Shown in pieces: positions 34,819 to 43,423 of a stretch of DNA of 64,000 nt. A program made the position numbers and the translations under genes. Where the stretch lies: contig NC_012704.1 in NCBI RefSeq assembly GCF_000023145.1, forward strand, positions 1,860,001 through 1,924,000. The letters run 5' to 3'. Source of the stretch: Corynebacterium kroppenstedtii DSM 44385 (GTDB taxonomy: Bacteria; Actinomycetota; Actinomycetes; Mycobacteriales; Mycobacteriaceae). The notes beneath the pieces were generated by a model. The model searched no databases and was not told the DNA's origin. It saw only the letters and a program-made list of their open reading frames with translations. Each line of letters begins with the position of its first letter. The first letter of the stretch is position 1.

Positions 34819-36334
34819 CAAATACTTAACCCCACAGGTCATCGTCACCGGCTACGTCTCACTCAAAGCCTCAGATAAGGTCAACGATGCTGGCACCTTC
34901 GCACTCGAAGTCCCAGCCCATCACCCGATGGTTGATTTACTTATCCCACCGTTAGCCTTCGACGGCGACCCCAACTCGGCTTTACGCAAGCTAACCGACA
35001 TACAACAATTCCTCATCGTCGAATACGGGCACACCCGCTACACCTACTTCGTCGACAAGATCGTCGACCATGCCCAGCGAGTCAATCCCACCGTCGAAAT
35101 CAGCGGAGCCTCCATCTATGAAATGACCGACTATCTTGTCATGGAATCCAACCCGATGTCGATCAAATCGCTCCAACCCAAATATATGGACGTGCGGGCC
35201 GGGGACTCACTCCGCGTGATAAAAACGTTCATCCTCATGAACCTGCGCAGGCTCTACCAATTTGACCTTCTACCCGACCCCGACCCGTGGTCACCGATCG
35301 CCTGGCGAGACTATGCAGATTGGCCGATCATGGTCAACCCCTTGCACAAGTCAGTTGATACTCCCTGGACAGTACTTGCCGCACGCTTCGACTCACTAGC
35401 CGACCTGACAAAAGAAACCTTAGACGCGGCGGGCCTCAGGCTAACGATCACTCTATGGATGCCGTGGGATCGGCAACCGTTCCCTACTCACACGCGCCTA
35501 TGGAAACCCACCTTCATTATCGATGTCGTCCCCGTAACAGCCGATTCGTCCGTCGCCGGCCATATCCGTGAGGGCGTGAAAAACATCAAGCGCAAATGGG
35601 ATCCGGAAGACAACGTATCGACAGTCGGCATGTCCGCCCGCTCCAATCCGGACGGCTACAAACCCTGGGTGATGCTCCGACCAGACCACATCGACTACGC
35701 CACCTCGGATGTCACCATCACCCGCTCAAAGTACGCTGACGTCACCGTTGGTGGGAAAAGCCCAGGTGCGATTAACCAACTTTTGAAACGGGCAACAGCC
35801 TCATTTGTAGGCGGCGCTATTGCAGGAGCGAAAACGGCGTGGCCTGGGCACGATAAACAATTGGATGACTTGCAGTCGAAGCTGGAGAAAGCCGGAGGCA
35901 AGCTGACGGAAGATAAATTGTTGGCGTTTACCCACCATCAGGCGACTCGCCGAGCACATTATCTAGGCCCCTACCGGCGTCGTGAACTGGTCGCCTCGGG
36001 TGAGGGCTTCACTGTAGAAGGTGAACAACAGGCGTTTGAGGCGCTTACTAAGGGCAAAGGTGGGTTCTCGGCGGCGTTTAAGATCGCCGACGGATGCCCA
36101 TACTCTCTCGGCTATGAGGTGAATGTGGGTGACCAAATTGGTGTCGAATGGCGAGAAATGGTGCTATCCACATGGATTGATGAAGCCACAATCACCTGTG
36201 AAGATGGCCACCCGCCGGAGGTAGAACTAGCCGTTGGTGAAGCAAAAGCTCGCCGATCTGCTCTACAACAACTCAACGATAACCAAAAGCACATATCGTC
36301 GGTCACAAAGCGACTAAAAACCCTCATCGGCTAG
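34736..36334 (+). CDS. Tail tip hub protein (ReqiPepy6 Gp37-like)
   Basis: 532 residues. Matches the pattern of Gp37-like tail proteins of actinophages: VTGYVSLKASDKVNDAGTFA...VPAHHPMVD in the first 70 residues, a central domain with Trp-rich loops, and a C-terminal strand set (GYEVNVGDQIGVEWREMVLSTWIDEATITCE). Baseplate hub / receptor-side tail component. The first 20 residues overlap the Dit gene; a later start is possible, e.g. near residue 9. Confidence 0.8.
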   Translation: MQEHQITQMAAIGQRRRDDHTPFVYLTDKYLTPQVIVTGYVSLKASDKVNDAGTFALEVPAHHPMVDLLIPPLAFDGDPNSALRKLTDIQQFLIVEYGHTRYTYFVDKIVDHAQRVNPTVEISGASIYEMTDYLVMESNPMSIKSLQPKYMDVRAGDSLRVIKTFILMNLRRLYQFDLLPDPDPWSPIAWRDYADWPIMVNPLHKSVDTPWTVLAARFDSLADLTKETLDAAGLRLTITLWMPWDRQPFPTHTRLWKPTFIIDVVPVTADSSVAGHIREGVKNIKRKWDPEDNVSTVGMSARSNPDGYKPWVMLRPDHIDYATSDVTITRSKYADVTVGGKSPGAINQLLKRATASFVGGAIAGAKTAWPGHDKQLDDLQSKLEKAGGKLTEDKLLAFTHHQATRRAHYLGPYRRRELVASGEGFTVEGEQQAFEALTKGKGGFSAAFKIADGCPYSLGYEVNVGDQIGVEWREMVLSTWIDEATITCEDGHPPEVELAVGEAKARRSALQQLNDNQKHISSVTKRLKTLIG

Positions 36335-36389
36335 AATATAAGTTCGAACGAGTAGACTTCATGTTGTATAAAACAAGGGGGTGGAGCAC
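36335..36389 (+). promoter_or_regulatory. Candidate promoter of the lysis module
   Basis: TCGAAC at 36343-36348 and TATAAA at 36366-36371 are 17 bases apart, a canonical -35/-10 spacing. GGTGGAG at 36380-36386 precedes ATG 36390. Same TCGAAC element as before other late genes. Confidence 0.45.
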
Positions 36390-36581
36390 ATGGGGGTGTG
36401 CCTAAGCGAAGATACACCCGCGGGGGCATGGGTTGTAGGAAGACCCATGCTAAATGCGGTTAATGAGGCGCACGCATTGTTTTTCGGCCAAGACGACTAC
36501 ACCACAGGACGATCAGCGATGGAAGCGCTGATCCCCACACTACACACGTGGCTACCGAACCTACGTTCGATCAACAAGTAG
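36390..36581 (+). CDS. Small protein before the endolysin
   Basis: 63 residues (MGVCLSEDTPAGAWVVGRPM...LHTWLPNLRSINK), soluble, not recognised. ATG 36390 with GGAG four bases upstream; GTG 36381 would start too close to its purine tract. First gene after a promoter-like element, 13 bases before the endolysin, so part of the lysis operon by position. Confidence 0.6.
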   Translation: MGVCLSEDTPAGAWVVGRPMLNAVNEAHALFFGQDDYTTGRSAMEALIPTLHTWLPNLRSINK

Positions 36582-36594
36582 AAAAGAGGTAACT

Positions 36595-37260
36595 ATGCCA
36601 CTGTACGGACTCGATGTCTCTGAACATCAAAACGGAATGTACCTACACCGCGCACAAGCCGAAGGATACGACTTCGTCATCATCCGACTATGCGACGGCA
36701 CCTACCGAGATAAAGTCTTCGGCTCCCATCTTCAAGACGCGGAAAGCGCAGGACTGATCACGTCAGCATACTGGTATCTTCGCGCCCCCTCAGAAGGAAG
36801 CACCATCGCCCAACAAGTCGACGTCATCGACCAACAAATGGGAGGACGCCGCGACCTCGGCGTATGGATCGACGTCGAATCAGTCAGCAGAAACCACCAA
36901 CTCCTCCTCACCGGCGACGACGTATGGGCCGCGAAACGTGAACTCGAATCACGCGGCTACCACGTACCCGGCATCTACTCGGGAGCGTGGTACTGGGAAA
37001 ACATGCCCGGGGGTGAACCATCCATGGATGGGCTCGGGGCACTATGGATCTCCAACTACGGCACCAACGGCTACGGCACTGCCGCCCAACTCTACCCCGG
37101 CGACACCGACCAACGATGGAACTACCCACTCGGCAACCACGCCCCCGACATCCTCCAATACGGCTCCAACTGTTATGCCGCCGGCTACCCCGGCGTTGTC
37201 GACGTCAACGCCTACCGCGGAAGCCACGACGAACTCCGGCACCTGTTCACCGGCAACTAA
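36595..37260 (+). CDS. GH25 endolysin (muramidase)
   Basis: 221 residues, a single glycoside hydrolase family 25 domain: GLDVSEHQNG at the start (Asp7), the catalytic DxE in VWIDVES (Asp93, Glu95), GIYSGAWYWENM and a final VVDVNAYRG. Cleaves peptidoglycan glycan strands for host lysis. No signal peptide and no separate cell-wall-binding domain, so it needs a holin. Ribosome site AGAGG before ATG. Confidence 0.92.
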   Translation: MPLYGLDVSEHQNGMYLHRAQAEGYDFVIIRLCDGTYRDKVFGSHLQDAESAGLITSAYWYLRAPSEGSTIAQQVDVIDQQMGGRRDLGVWIDVESVSRNHQLLLTGDDVWAAKRELESRGYHVPGIYSGAWYWENMPGGEPSMDGLGALWISNYGTNGYGTAAQLYPGDTDQRWNYPLGNHAPDILQYGSNCYAAGYPGVVDVNAYRGSHDELRHLFTGN

Positions 37261-37317
37261 CCACCCCCTAGCGCAGCCATCTCACTCCTGACCGCACACC
37301 ACGTAGAGGATCACACC

Positions 37318-37839
37318 ATGGCTAAGCACGACATCCCACACATCAACAACATTCATCCTGGCGAATTCCACCTCGACCGAGGCATCACCCACTCCCCCTG
37401 GTACCTCCGGCAAGTCGTCTACACCACTGCAGGGATCATCGGGCTAGCCGTCACCGCCCTCGGTATTGCCACACCAGGACAAGTCAACGACTGGTTCCAA
37501 ACCGCCGCCGGCATCGCCGCAGCTATCAGCGGCGCACTCGCCGCCGTCTCCACTGGAGAGCACTCCGACTATCGCCCCACAGGGCGCCCGAAAGACGCAG
37601 AAACCCAACCCGGCGACAACAACACACTCCACGCCCCACAAACACCCCCCTCACCACCCATCACCTACGCTCCTCATTCACAAAACCAGGCTAACCAGCC
37701 TGAACAAACCCACCGGCCTGACCAACCGAATCAGAACACGCAGACCAACCAGCCCAACGACACCTACCAGCCGCCCCGCCCCACCATCACACCCCAAGGC
37801 GGCACACCCGGCCACCCCACACCAGCCCCCGAACACTAA
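37318..37839 (+). CDS. Holin-like protein with Gln/Pro-rich tail
   Basis: 173 residues. Two hydrophobic segments at about residues 36-56 and 62-82 (VVYTTAGIIGLAVTALGIAT; TAAGIAAAISGALAAVST) and then about 85 residues of Gln/Asn/Pro/Thr-rich disordered tail. The position right after the endolysin fits a holin that permeabilises the membrane at lysis. Not matched to a specific holin family. Confidence 0.7.
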   Translation: MAKHDIPHINNIHPGEFHLDRGITHSPWYLRQVVYTTAGIIGLAVTALGIATPGQVNDWFQTAAGIAAAISGALAAVSTGEHSDYRPTGRPKDAETQPGDNNTLHAPQTPPSPPITYAPHSQNQANQPEQTHRPDQPNQNTQTNQPNDTYQPPRPTITPQGGTPGHPTPAPEH

Positions 37840-37888
37840 CCCCGGCCACACATCCGAAAAAACACCAACTAACCGCACAGGGGGCACT

Positions 37889-38251
37889 ATGCACGGGCCA
37901 CTCACCACCCTCCTCATCACAGGAGTCTCCAGCGCCATCGCAGGGCTTGCCTCATGGTTCGCCGCCATCACCAACGCGCATGGCAAAGAAAAAGTCGCCA
38001 AAGAACAAACGCGCTACCCCGAATGGAAGGCGTTCGTCGACGCCATCCAAAAGGAAACCGAACGCACCAAACACGAACTCACCGGAAGGATCAACAACCT
38101 ACAAACCCAAGTCGACACCCTCCGTGAACGAGTCAACACTCTTAGCAACAAATACGATGCTGCCCTCGGTCACATAGCCGAATGGCGCCACGCCCACCCC
38201 GACGAACTCACCCAACACCCCGCACCCGCCGCCATCAAACACGACCTATGA
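37889..38251 (+). CDS. Membrane-anchored coiled-coil protein, second holin-like
   Basis: 120 residues. N-terminal transmembrane helix (TTLLITGVSSAIAGLASWFA), then a basic linker and a coiled coil from about residue 55 to 95 (ELTGRINNLQTQVDTLRERV). Such DUF2746-like proteins often pair with a holin in actinophages, possibly as antiholin or spanin-like partner. ATG 37889 has GGGGG upstream. Its stop overlaps the HNH gene (ATGA). Confidence 0.65.
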   Translation: MHGPLTTLLITGVSSAIAGLASWFAAITNAHGKEKVAKEQTRYPEWKAFVDAIQKETERTKHELTGRINNLQTQVDTLRERVNTLSNKYDAALGHIAEWRHAHPDELTQHPAPAAIKHDL

Positions 38252-38526
38252 ACACACACAACCCGAACAAACCCGAAACCCCCCGACACCTCCGCACTCT
38301 CATCAGACAACGAGACCACTACACCTGCCAACTCTGCGGAGCCCCCGGCAAAGAAGTAGACCACATCATCCCCACCAGCCAAGGCGGCACCCACACCCCC
38401 ACCAACCTCCGCGTGCTCTGCCGCACCTGCCACACCCGCAAAACCACCACCGAAACACAAGCAGGAAAACACACCAAACACCAACTCCTCCACCTCCCCA
38501 CCGAAAACCACCCCGGCATCACATAA
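38248..38526 (+). CDS. HNH endonuclease
   Basis: 92 residues with a complete HNH motif: CQLCG, EVDHIIPTSQGGTHTPTNLRVLCRTCH. Zinc-bound Cys pairs and the catalytic His in DHI are present. HNH proteins usually sit beside terminase and help packaging; here it closes the lysis operon, so a homing-type role is possible. A second HNH gene is at 55134. ATG overlaps the previous stop. Confidence 0.85.
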   Translation: MNTHNPNKPETPRHLRTLIRQRDHYTCQLCGAPGKEVDHIIPTSQGGTHTPTNLRVLCRTCHTRKTTTETQAGKHTKHQLLHLPTENHPGIT

Positions 38527-38616
38527 TTCCGACCACCCAATCCCCCTCGAGAAAGCCCCACCAGGGATGTACACTCACACACGACAACACCCCCCCAACA
38601 ACAACGAAGGCCCCCA

Positions 38617-39507
38617 ATGACAACCACCACAACAAAAACAGCCATCGCCGCCATCGCCGCCCTCACCACCGCAACCCTCATCCCCACCACCACACACCAA
38701 CCAGCCCACGCCGACACCATCACCACCGGAGACAAATACGTCGCCCTCGGAGACTCCTACGCCTCCACCGGCACCCTCGCCCAACAAGTCCCCGGCACCC
38801 ACCCCGCCTGCGTCCAAGACCAAGACAACTACCCCCACCAACTCGCCAACAAGCTTGGCCTCACCCTCGACGACGCCTCCTGCGCCTGGGCACTCACCTA
38901 CCAATACGACCAACCACAAAACCACGCCCTACCAGGCACCGCACCCACCCCACAAAAAGAACACCTCACCAACGACACCAAACTCATCACCATCAGCCTC
39001 GGCGGCAACGATGCCGGACTAGCCGACGTATTCGCACAATGCGCCCCCCACATCCACATACCCGGACTGCCCGACTGCAAAGACACAGCAGAACCGACAG
39101 CCACCGCACAAATCAACAACCCCGACCCAGAAGGCCGAACCCTCCACCAACGCCTCGTCGACATCGCCAACAACGCTCGACAACGCTCACCACACGCAAA
39201 GATAGTATTCACCGGCTACTACACCGCCGCAATGAAAGACTACCAATGCATAGATGATGGCTTCCTTTCCCAAAACGACCGCGCATTCCTCGAACAATAC
39301 GTCACGAACATCAACAACGTCGTCAAATCCGCCGCCCAAGACACCAACGCCACCTACGTCACCCCACCTAACCAACCCGACGGATGGTGCAGCCCAACTA
39401 ACGAACGCAACTCAAGCTACTTCGGAATCCCCGAAGGCAGCCTCATCGCCCACCCCACACACACCGGACAACAACGCATGGCACAAACCATCGCCAACCA
39501 ACTCTAA
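38617..39507 (+). CDS. Secreted SGNH/GDSL-family hydrolase
   Basis: 296 residues. Signal peptide (Thr/Lys N-region, hydrophobic 8-25, cleavage near AHA) and an SGNH esterase domain: block I ALGDSYAS (catalytic Ser), block III SLGGNDAG with the oxyanion Asn, and a final IAHPTHTGQQRMA with the catalytic Asp/His position replaced as HPTHTG (His present). Resembles actinobacterial secreted lipases/esterases. Substrate unknown. Located after the lysis genes, where phage cargo usually lies. Very C- and A-rich coding strand. Confidence 0.85.
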   Translation: MTTTTTKTAIAAIAALTTATLIPTTTHQPAHADTITTGDKYVALGDSYASTGTLAQQVPGTHPACVQDQDNYPHQLANKLGLTLDDASCAWALTYQYDQPQNHALPGTAPTPQKEHLTNDTKLITISLGGNDAGLADVFAQCAPHIHIPGLPDCKDTAEPTATAQINNPDPEGRTLHQRLVDIANNARQRSPHAKIVFTGYYTAAMKDYQCIDDGFLSQNDRAFLEQYVTNINNVVKSAAQDTNATYVTPPNQPDGWCSPTNERNSSYFGIPEGSLIAHPTHTGQQRMAQTIANQL

Positions 39508-39531
39508 AACCACCAGAAGGAAATAAGCACC

Positions 39532-40454
39532 ATGAAAAAGTCCCTCCTTGCATCCACCATCACCCTCTGCACACTAGCAGTAAGCACGGCCTTCACCGTC
39601 CAAGCTGAACCTACCGACCCCCAACCACAAACCAACCAACAACAACCCTCACCCGAAGAAGTCCAAAACCAACTCCCCACCCCACCACCCGAACCAGAAG
39701 GCGGCAAAGACCTCGTCACCATCGGCGATTCATTCACCGCCAACGGCCCCACATCAAACCCCCTCGTCCACAGCTACACCACACCGCCACGCGAACCAGC
39801 CATCGGCCCCAACGGCTGCAACCAAGACCAAGAAAACTGGCCACGAATAGCCGCACAACAAAAACAATGGTCCCTGGCCGACTACTCATGCAACGGAGCA
39901 CAAGCAAAACAAGTAGCCACCTACCTCAAACAAGCAACCAACAACAAAGACCTAGGCACTAACACCAAAAACTCATCATCTCCTTCGGCGGACTTCAAAA
40001 AACCGAGCAACTCAAAACAGCAATCGGAACACTCAACCTCCCCACCCTCAACCCCGACCTATACACCGCATACCTCACCGCCATTAAAAACTGGCTGCCC
40101 ACCATCGCACCAAACGCCGAACTCCTCACCACCACCTACCAACCACTCTCCGCACCCGGCGACTACATCTGCCCCGCCACCCCCGAAGCCAACAAACCCA
40201 TCCCCCTACACGTCCCACTCAGCAACAAAGCCGAAGAAACACTCAACAACAACATAAAAACATCAAGCCAAAAAGCCGGAATCCGGACAATAGACATCCA
40301 CAACGACGCCAAAGGCCACGACACCTGCAACCCCGACGACAACGAACGATGGGTTGACGGACGATGGGCACCAACCACAACACAAAACATGATCTACCAC
40401 CCCACCATCACCGGAACCAACGCCATCGGCAGAATCGTCGCCAACCAGCTCTAA
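39532..40454 (+). pseudogene. Second SGNH hydrolase, frameshifted
   Basis: Starts ATG 39532 with a signal peptide (KSLLASTITLCTLAVSTAFT, then VQA) and block I VTIGDSFTANG. The frame breaks in an A5 run near 39967-39971. In the next frame the protein continues as LIISFGGLQK (block III), ALTT-type loops, DYICPATPEANKP, WVDGRWAPTTTQNMIYHPTITGTNAIGRIVANQL and stop at 40454. Insertion of one base in the A-run would restore about 305 residues. Paralogue of the preceding gene (same ends). In block III the Asn of GGND is replaced (GGLQ), so even the repaired enzyme may be inactive. Confidence 0.82.
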
Positions 40455-40628
40455 CACAACCCCAGGGGACCACCCCCTACCCCAACCACCACACAACCCC
40501 CGGGCGACTAAGGCGTTAGTGGTGTGTACGGGTCTTGGGGGTGGGCTGCAGGTTTGTTTTATTGTTGGTTTTTATGGGTAGAGGTATAGTAGGGGGGCAC
40601 CCTTTTCCTCGGGGTGTGATGAGAGAGG

Positions 40629-40671
40629 GGCCCCTGTGGGCGGCCGGGCGAGGCGCCTGCAGGGGTCTTTT
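40629..40671 (+). terminator. Rho-independent terminator
   Basis: Arms GGCCCCTG (40629-40636) and CAGGGGTC (40660-40667, one G-U pair) close a 23-base GC-rich loop and are followed by TTTTCTGTTTT. Ends the plus-strand lysis/cargo transcript. Confidence 0.6.
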
Positions 40672-40819
40672 CTGTTTTCGTGGTGCGGATGATGGCAGCG
40701 ATGTCGCTGGTAGGTTAGCGTTCGTTGACCATGAGTTGGGCTACGTTGAGGTGATGTCTAGGGGTTAAGGCTGTGTTGGTGTGGTTTACGATATCTTTCT
40801 TGGTTCGCAATGGAGAAGC

Positions 40820-40846
40820 GGGACCAGCCCAGGTGCGGTTGGTCCC
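40820..40846. terminator. Inverted repeat, possible end of the minus-strand secreted-protein operon
   Basis: Perfect 7-bp arms GGGACCA and TGGTCCC with a 13-base loop, about 75 bases past the stop at 40921 on the minus strand. Lacks a clear U-run, so only a candidate. Confidence 0.4.
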
Positions 40847-40920
40847 TATGGGTGGATGGTTGGTTAGGTAGCTTAGACCGTGGTGTGGCTGGTCACTTCG
40901 GCCAACGCATCAGGATCAGT

Positions 40921-41523
40921 TTATTCTTCTATTGTGCTATCCACGCGCAGCTCGGAGTAGCGGCTTTCTGGGATGGATGCGTCGAATGGGGCTCCTACTT
41001 CGTGCCAGGTCAGGTCTTCCCCGCATGTCACATTCTGGTTTGTGGTGTCCAGGATGAGGAATCCCCAGACCAGCCGGCCTTGTTTGCCAGCGGGAAGGTT
41101 GTACGGGCCTACGACTTGTTTCAGGGCCCAGTGCTCCGTGTATACGTAGTTGAAACCGAAGGTGTTGGTCATCAACTTCGGCAGTTCAGCTTTCTCTTTT
41201 ATTTGGACACTGGTTTCAACCGTCTGTGTGCGAACATCCTTGATGTGTTGTTTTACGGGGACAGGATGATTGTTGTGGTTGGCGACGCTGGCGGCATCGG
41301 TCTGTTTAAACCAGCGGCGTTTAGCAATGGGATAGATCCCATTGCTGTTCGGTGTAGCGCATGACGTTCCTGGTTTGAAGTCATCGTTCCAGCGCTGTGG
41401 CAGTTCGAAATCCCCGGCGAATGTTCCGGGTGAGGATTTCTCCGTAGCGGTGGAGATGCCTGGTGTTGTCAGGCCGATTGCGAGTGTGCACAGTGTTACA
41501 GCAATTTTTCGACGGTAACGCAT
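40921..41523 (-). CDS. Secreted protein, aerolysin-like pattern (third of operon)
   Basis: 200 residues. Signal peptide RYRRKIAVTLCTLAIGLTTP with cleavage near STA. The body has the same order of elements as the two genes upstream: an NNHPVPV start, strand TQTVETSVQIKEKAELP, strand TNTFGFNYVYTEHWALKQ, then VVGPYNLPAGKQGRLVWGFLI and a Cys-containing VTCGEDLTW. Alternating strands around a putative hairpin followed by a PGK-containing strand resemble aerolysin/ETX-MTX2 pore-forming proteins. This is pattern recognition, not a search result. Six bases separate it from the next gene. Confidence 0.6.
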   Translation of the reverse strand: MRYRRKIAVTLCTLAIGLTTPGISTATEKSSPGTFAGDFELPQRWNDDFKPGTSCATPNSNGIYPIAKRRWFKQTDAASVANHNNHPVPVKQHIKDVRTQTVETSVQIKEKAELPKLMTNTFGFNYVYTEHWALKQVVGPYNLPAGKQGRLVWGFLILDTTNQNVTCGEDLTWHEVGAPFDASIPESRYSELRVDSTIEE

Positions 41524-41528
41524 ATGGG

Positions 41529-42110
41529 TTAGCCTTCGATCTTGTCATTGTCGCGCGTGCTGATGGCCACGTGACGTTCCTTCGGTAAGCTAGCGGTGAA
41601 GTTTCCACCGTTTGCCTTCCATGTGTGGTCTGCGCCGCAAATAGTCTTCTGTCCTTCGAAGTCAGAAACAATCCAGCCAGCACGAAGGACGGCAGTTTTG
41701 CCGGGGGCGATATTGTATGGTCCCACGGTTTCGCCAACCTCGTAGGTTTGCGTGTCGGTGTAGCTGGTGGAGAAGGTCATGTGGATTAAATCCAAGATGG
41801 GGAAGTCAACGCCAGCAGACACATTCCAGGTTTTGGTCTTGGTTTCTGTGATTTCGCGTGTGACGGGTAGCGGTTCGTCATTGTAGTTGGATACTGTCCA
41901 GGTTCCGGCGGACCCGTCAAAATAGCTACGTTTGATAGCGATGGTTTGCCCGGTATCGCCTGGGTTAGTGCAACGATCTCCGATGGTCGTCGGATTTGCT
42001 GTTCCTTGGTCACGGGGTGGCAGTGCGTGTGCGGCTGGTGCAACGAAAAGTGAGGCTGCTGCTGCGGTTCCTGCTGCTGCTGTTGTAATGGTGCGGATGA
42101 TGTTTTTCAT
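41529..42110 (-). CDS. Secreted protein, aerolysin-like pattern (second of operon)
   Basis: 193 residues from ATG 42110, preceded by AGGAG; signal peptide ends at AHA. The clearest family pattern: NYNDEPLPVTREITETKTKT, then WNVSAGVDFPILDLIHMTFS, then STSYTDTQTYEVGETVGPYN and IAPGKTAVLRAGWIVSDF, closed by TICGADHTWKANGG. Ser/Thr-alternating strands flanking an amphipathic hydrophobic stretch (VDFPILDLIHMTF) are the hallmark of the membrane-inserting hairpin in aerolysin-type toxins. The N-terminal Cys (GDRCTNPG) and late Cys could form a disulfide. Function inferred only. Confidence 0.62.
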   Translation of the reverse strand: MKNIIRTITTAAAGTAAAASLFVAPAAHALPPRDQGTANPTTIGDRCTNPGDTGQTIAIKRSYFDGSAGTWTVSNYNDEPLPVTREITETKTKTWNVSAGVDFPILDLIHMTFSTSYTDTQTYEVGETVGPYNIAPGKTAVLRAGWIVSDFEGQKTICGADHTWKANGGNFTASLPKERHVAISTRDNDKIEG

Positions 42111-42133
42111 GGTGTCTCCTGTCATGGGTGTGA

Positions 42134-43423
42134 TTAGTTAGATGATTGGGTGGGTACGGGCAATGTACGCCACTGGTCTGGTGTGATGTCTTCAGTTCTG
42201 GTTGATCCGTCCTTGGATGTGATTTTTGCCTGTGCCCAGAATCCACTGGGTGCTGACGCCTGAGGATAGTGGGAGAGCAAGGAGTATTTTCCGTCTTTTC
42301 CGCAATGGATTTCTTGGTAATTCACTCGCGTCATGGTTGTTCCGTATTCCACGCGGACTTTTTCACCGGGGGCTAGGTGAACGGGTTTTAGAGGAGTGCC
42401 CACTGGCATGTATGCGCGCTCAATCACTCCGATAGATTCCAACCAACCGTTGGGCAGGTGGTTTCTTACGTTTTTCCAGTTAGAGTAGCCGTTGTATTCT
42501 GCGCCAACCACGTAGTCTGTCTGTGGTGTGTACGTGTACTCGGAATCTGACCAATTCAGGAAGTCGTTTGAATAGCCTGGTTTTGCAAAATCTGGTTTTG
42601 TTGCTGTGATGTGATAGGGGTACCAGGTTTTGTCTCTGTTGTTGCATGTTTGACCTAGCGTAGGCCAGGACGAATCATGCTGTGGTTCCTGTGTGGGTTC
42701 GATAATTTCGTCGCGCTTGGGGTCTGCAACTTTTTCCAGGCTCGGCCCTGAGTGGCTGTTGTAGGTGTTTCCACTGGGCTTACTGTTTGCCCCTGGGTTG
42801 CGGGTTGGAATATCCATCGCAAGGTCTGAGACGGTGCCATCAGCTTTGATGATGTAGGCGTATGCGTAGCGTTCGGCGGGGCCGGTACCGCGAATAACGT
42901 TGGCGCCTTCGGCATTGGTAAGGACGCCGTCTTGGCAGGTGACGTACATAGCGATGAAGTCTTTTTCGACGACGCCGTATTCAATGCGGACGGATTCTCC
43001 CGGTCCTAGGTTGATGGGCCCGAAGGTTTCGTTGTCTAGCCACCCGTTGGATTCCTTTAATCCAATGTCGGATTTGGCGGTAGTGTTCCACCCGGAGGGG
43101 AGAGAGGCCTTGGAATTCGCGTCAATCTTGTGATTAGTTCCTGTTTCGATTGAGGCGGTGTAAGGAACTGTTTTGTCTGTTTTGTTGGTGAATTGGATGT
43201 TTCCATCACCGAGGTAGCGACGACCGGTTTCCCCATAGTGCCATTCAGGGTAGTGATCAGTGTGTGCTGATTCCGGAGTACAACTCTTGTACAGGTTTGT
43301 GATTGGGTAGCCTTGAGGCATATCTGGGATGGCCTGTGCGACGGGGGTACCGACTGTAGCCAGTGGGGCTGCGATGAGTAGTGCAGCTCCCAGCATCCGG
43401 GCACTTATGCTGGATATAGACAT
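42134..43423 (-). CDS. Secreted two-repeat protein, first gene of the secreted trio
   Basis: 429 residues; signal peptide cleaved near AQA (residue 31). Two copies of the family domain: residues about 75-175 (NKTDKTVPYTASIETGTN ... FGPINLGPGESVRIEYGVV ... VTCQDG) and about 275-385 (YTYTPQTDYVVGAEY ... PVHLAPGEKVRVEYGTT ... IHCGKDG), joined by a Pro/Ser linker. Each copy ends with the shared PGExVRxEYG strand and a Cys-x-x-Asp/Lys-Gly. It is the first gene of the minus-strand operon, 23 bases upstream of the second. The role is unknown; possible receptor-binding or pore component of a three-part secreted system. Confidence 0.6.
   Translation of the reverse strand: MSISSISARMLGAALLIAAPLATVGTPVAQAIPDMPQGYPITNLYKSCTPESAHTDHYPEWHYGETGRRYLGDGNIQFTNKTDKTVPYTASIETGTNHKIDANSKASLPSGWNTTAKSDIGLKESNGWLDNETFGPINLGPGESVRIEYGVVEKDFIAMYVTCQDGVLTNAEGANVIRGTGPAERYAYAYIIKADGTVSDLAMDIPTRNPGANSKPSGNTYNSHSGPSLEKVADPKRDEIIEPTQEPQHDSSWPTLGQTCNNRDKTWYPYHITATKPDFAKPGYSNDFLNWSDSEYTYTPQTDYVVGAEYNGYSNWKNVRNHLPNGWLESIGVIERAYMPVGTPLKPVHLAPGEKVRVEYGTTMTRVNYQEIHCGKDGKYSLLSHYPQASAPSGFWAQAKITSKDGSTRTEDITPDQWRTLPVPTQSSN

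Larger units (their letters stand above)
40455..40920. other. Intergenic region between convergent cargo genes
   Basis: 466 bases where the coding-strand skew flips from C/A-rich (left, plus-strand genes) to G/T-rich (right, minus-strand genes). It holds a terminator hairpin at 40629-40671 and an inverted repeat at 40820-40846. Open frames here (for example 40535-40768) have no ribosome site or protein-like character. Confidence 0.5.

Noticed and set aside
40535..40768. 77-codon plus frame between the SGNH and secreted-protein operons
   Set aside because: It contains the terminator hairpin and lacks ribosome site and protein-like composition.
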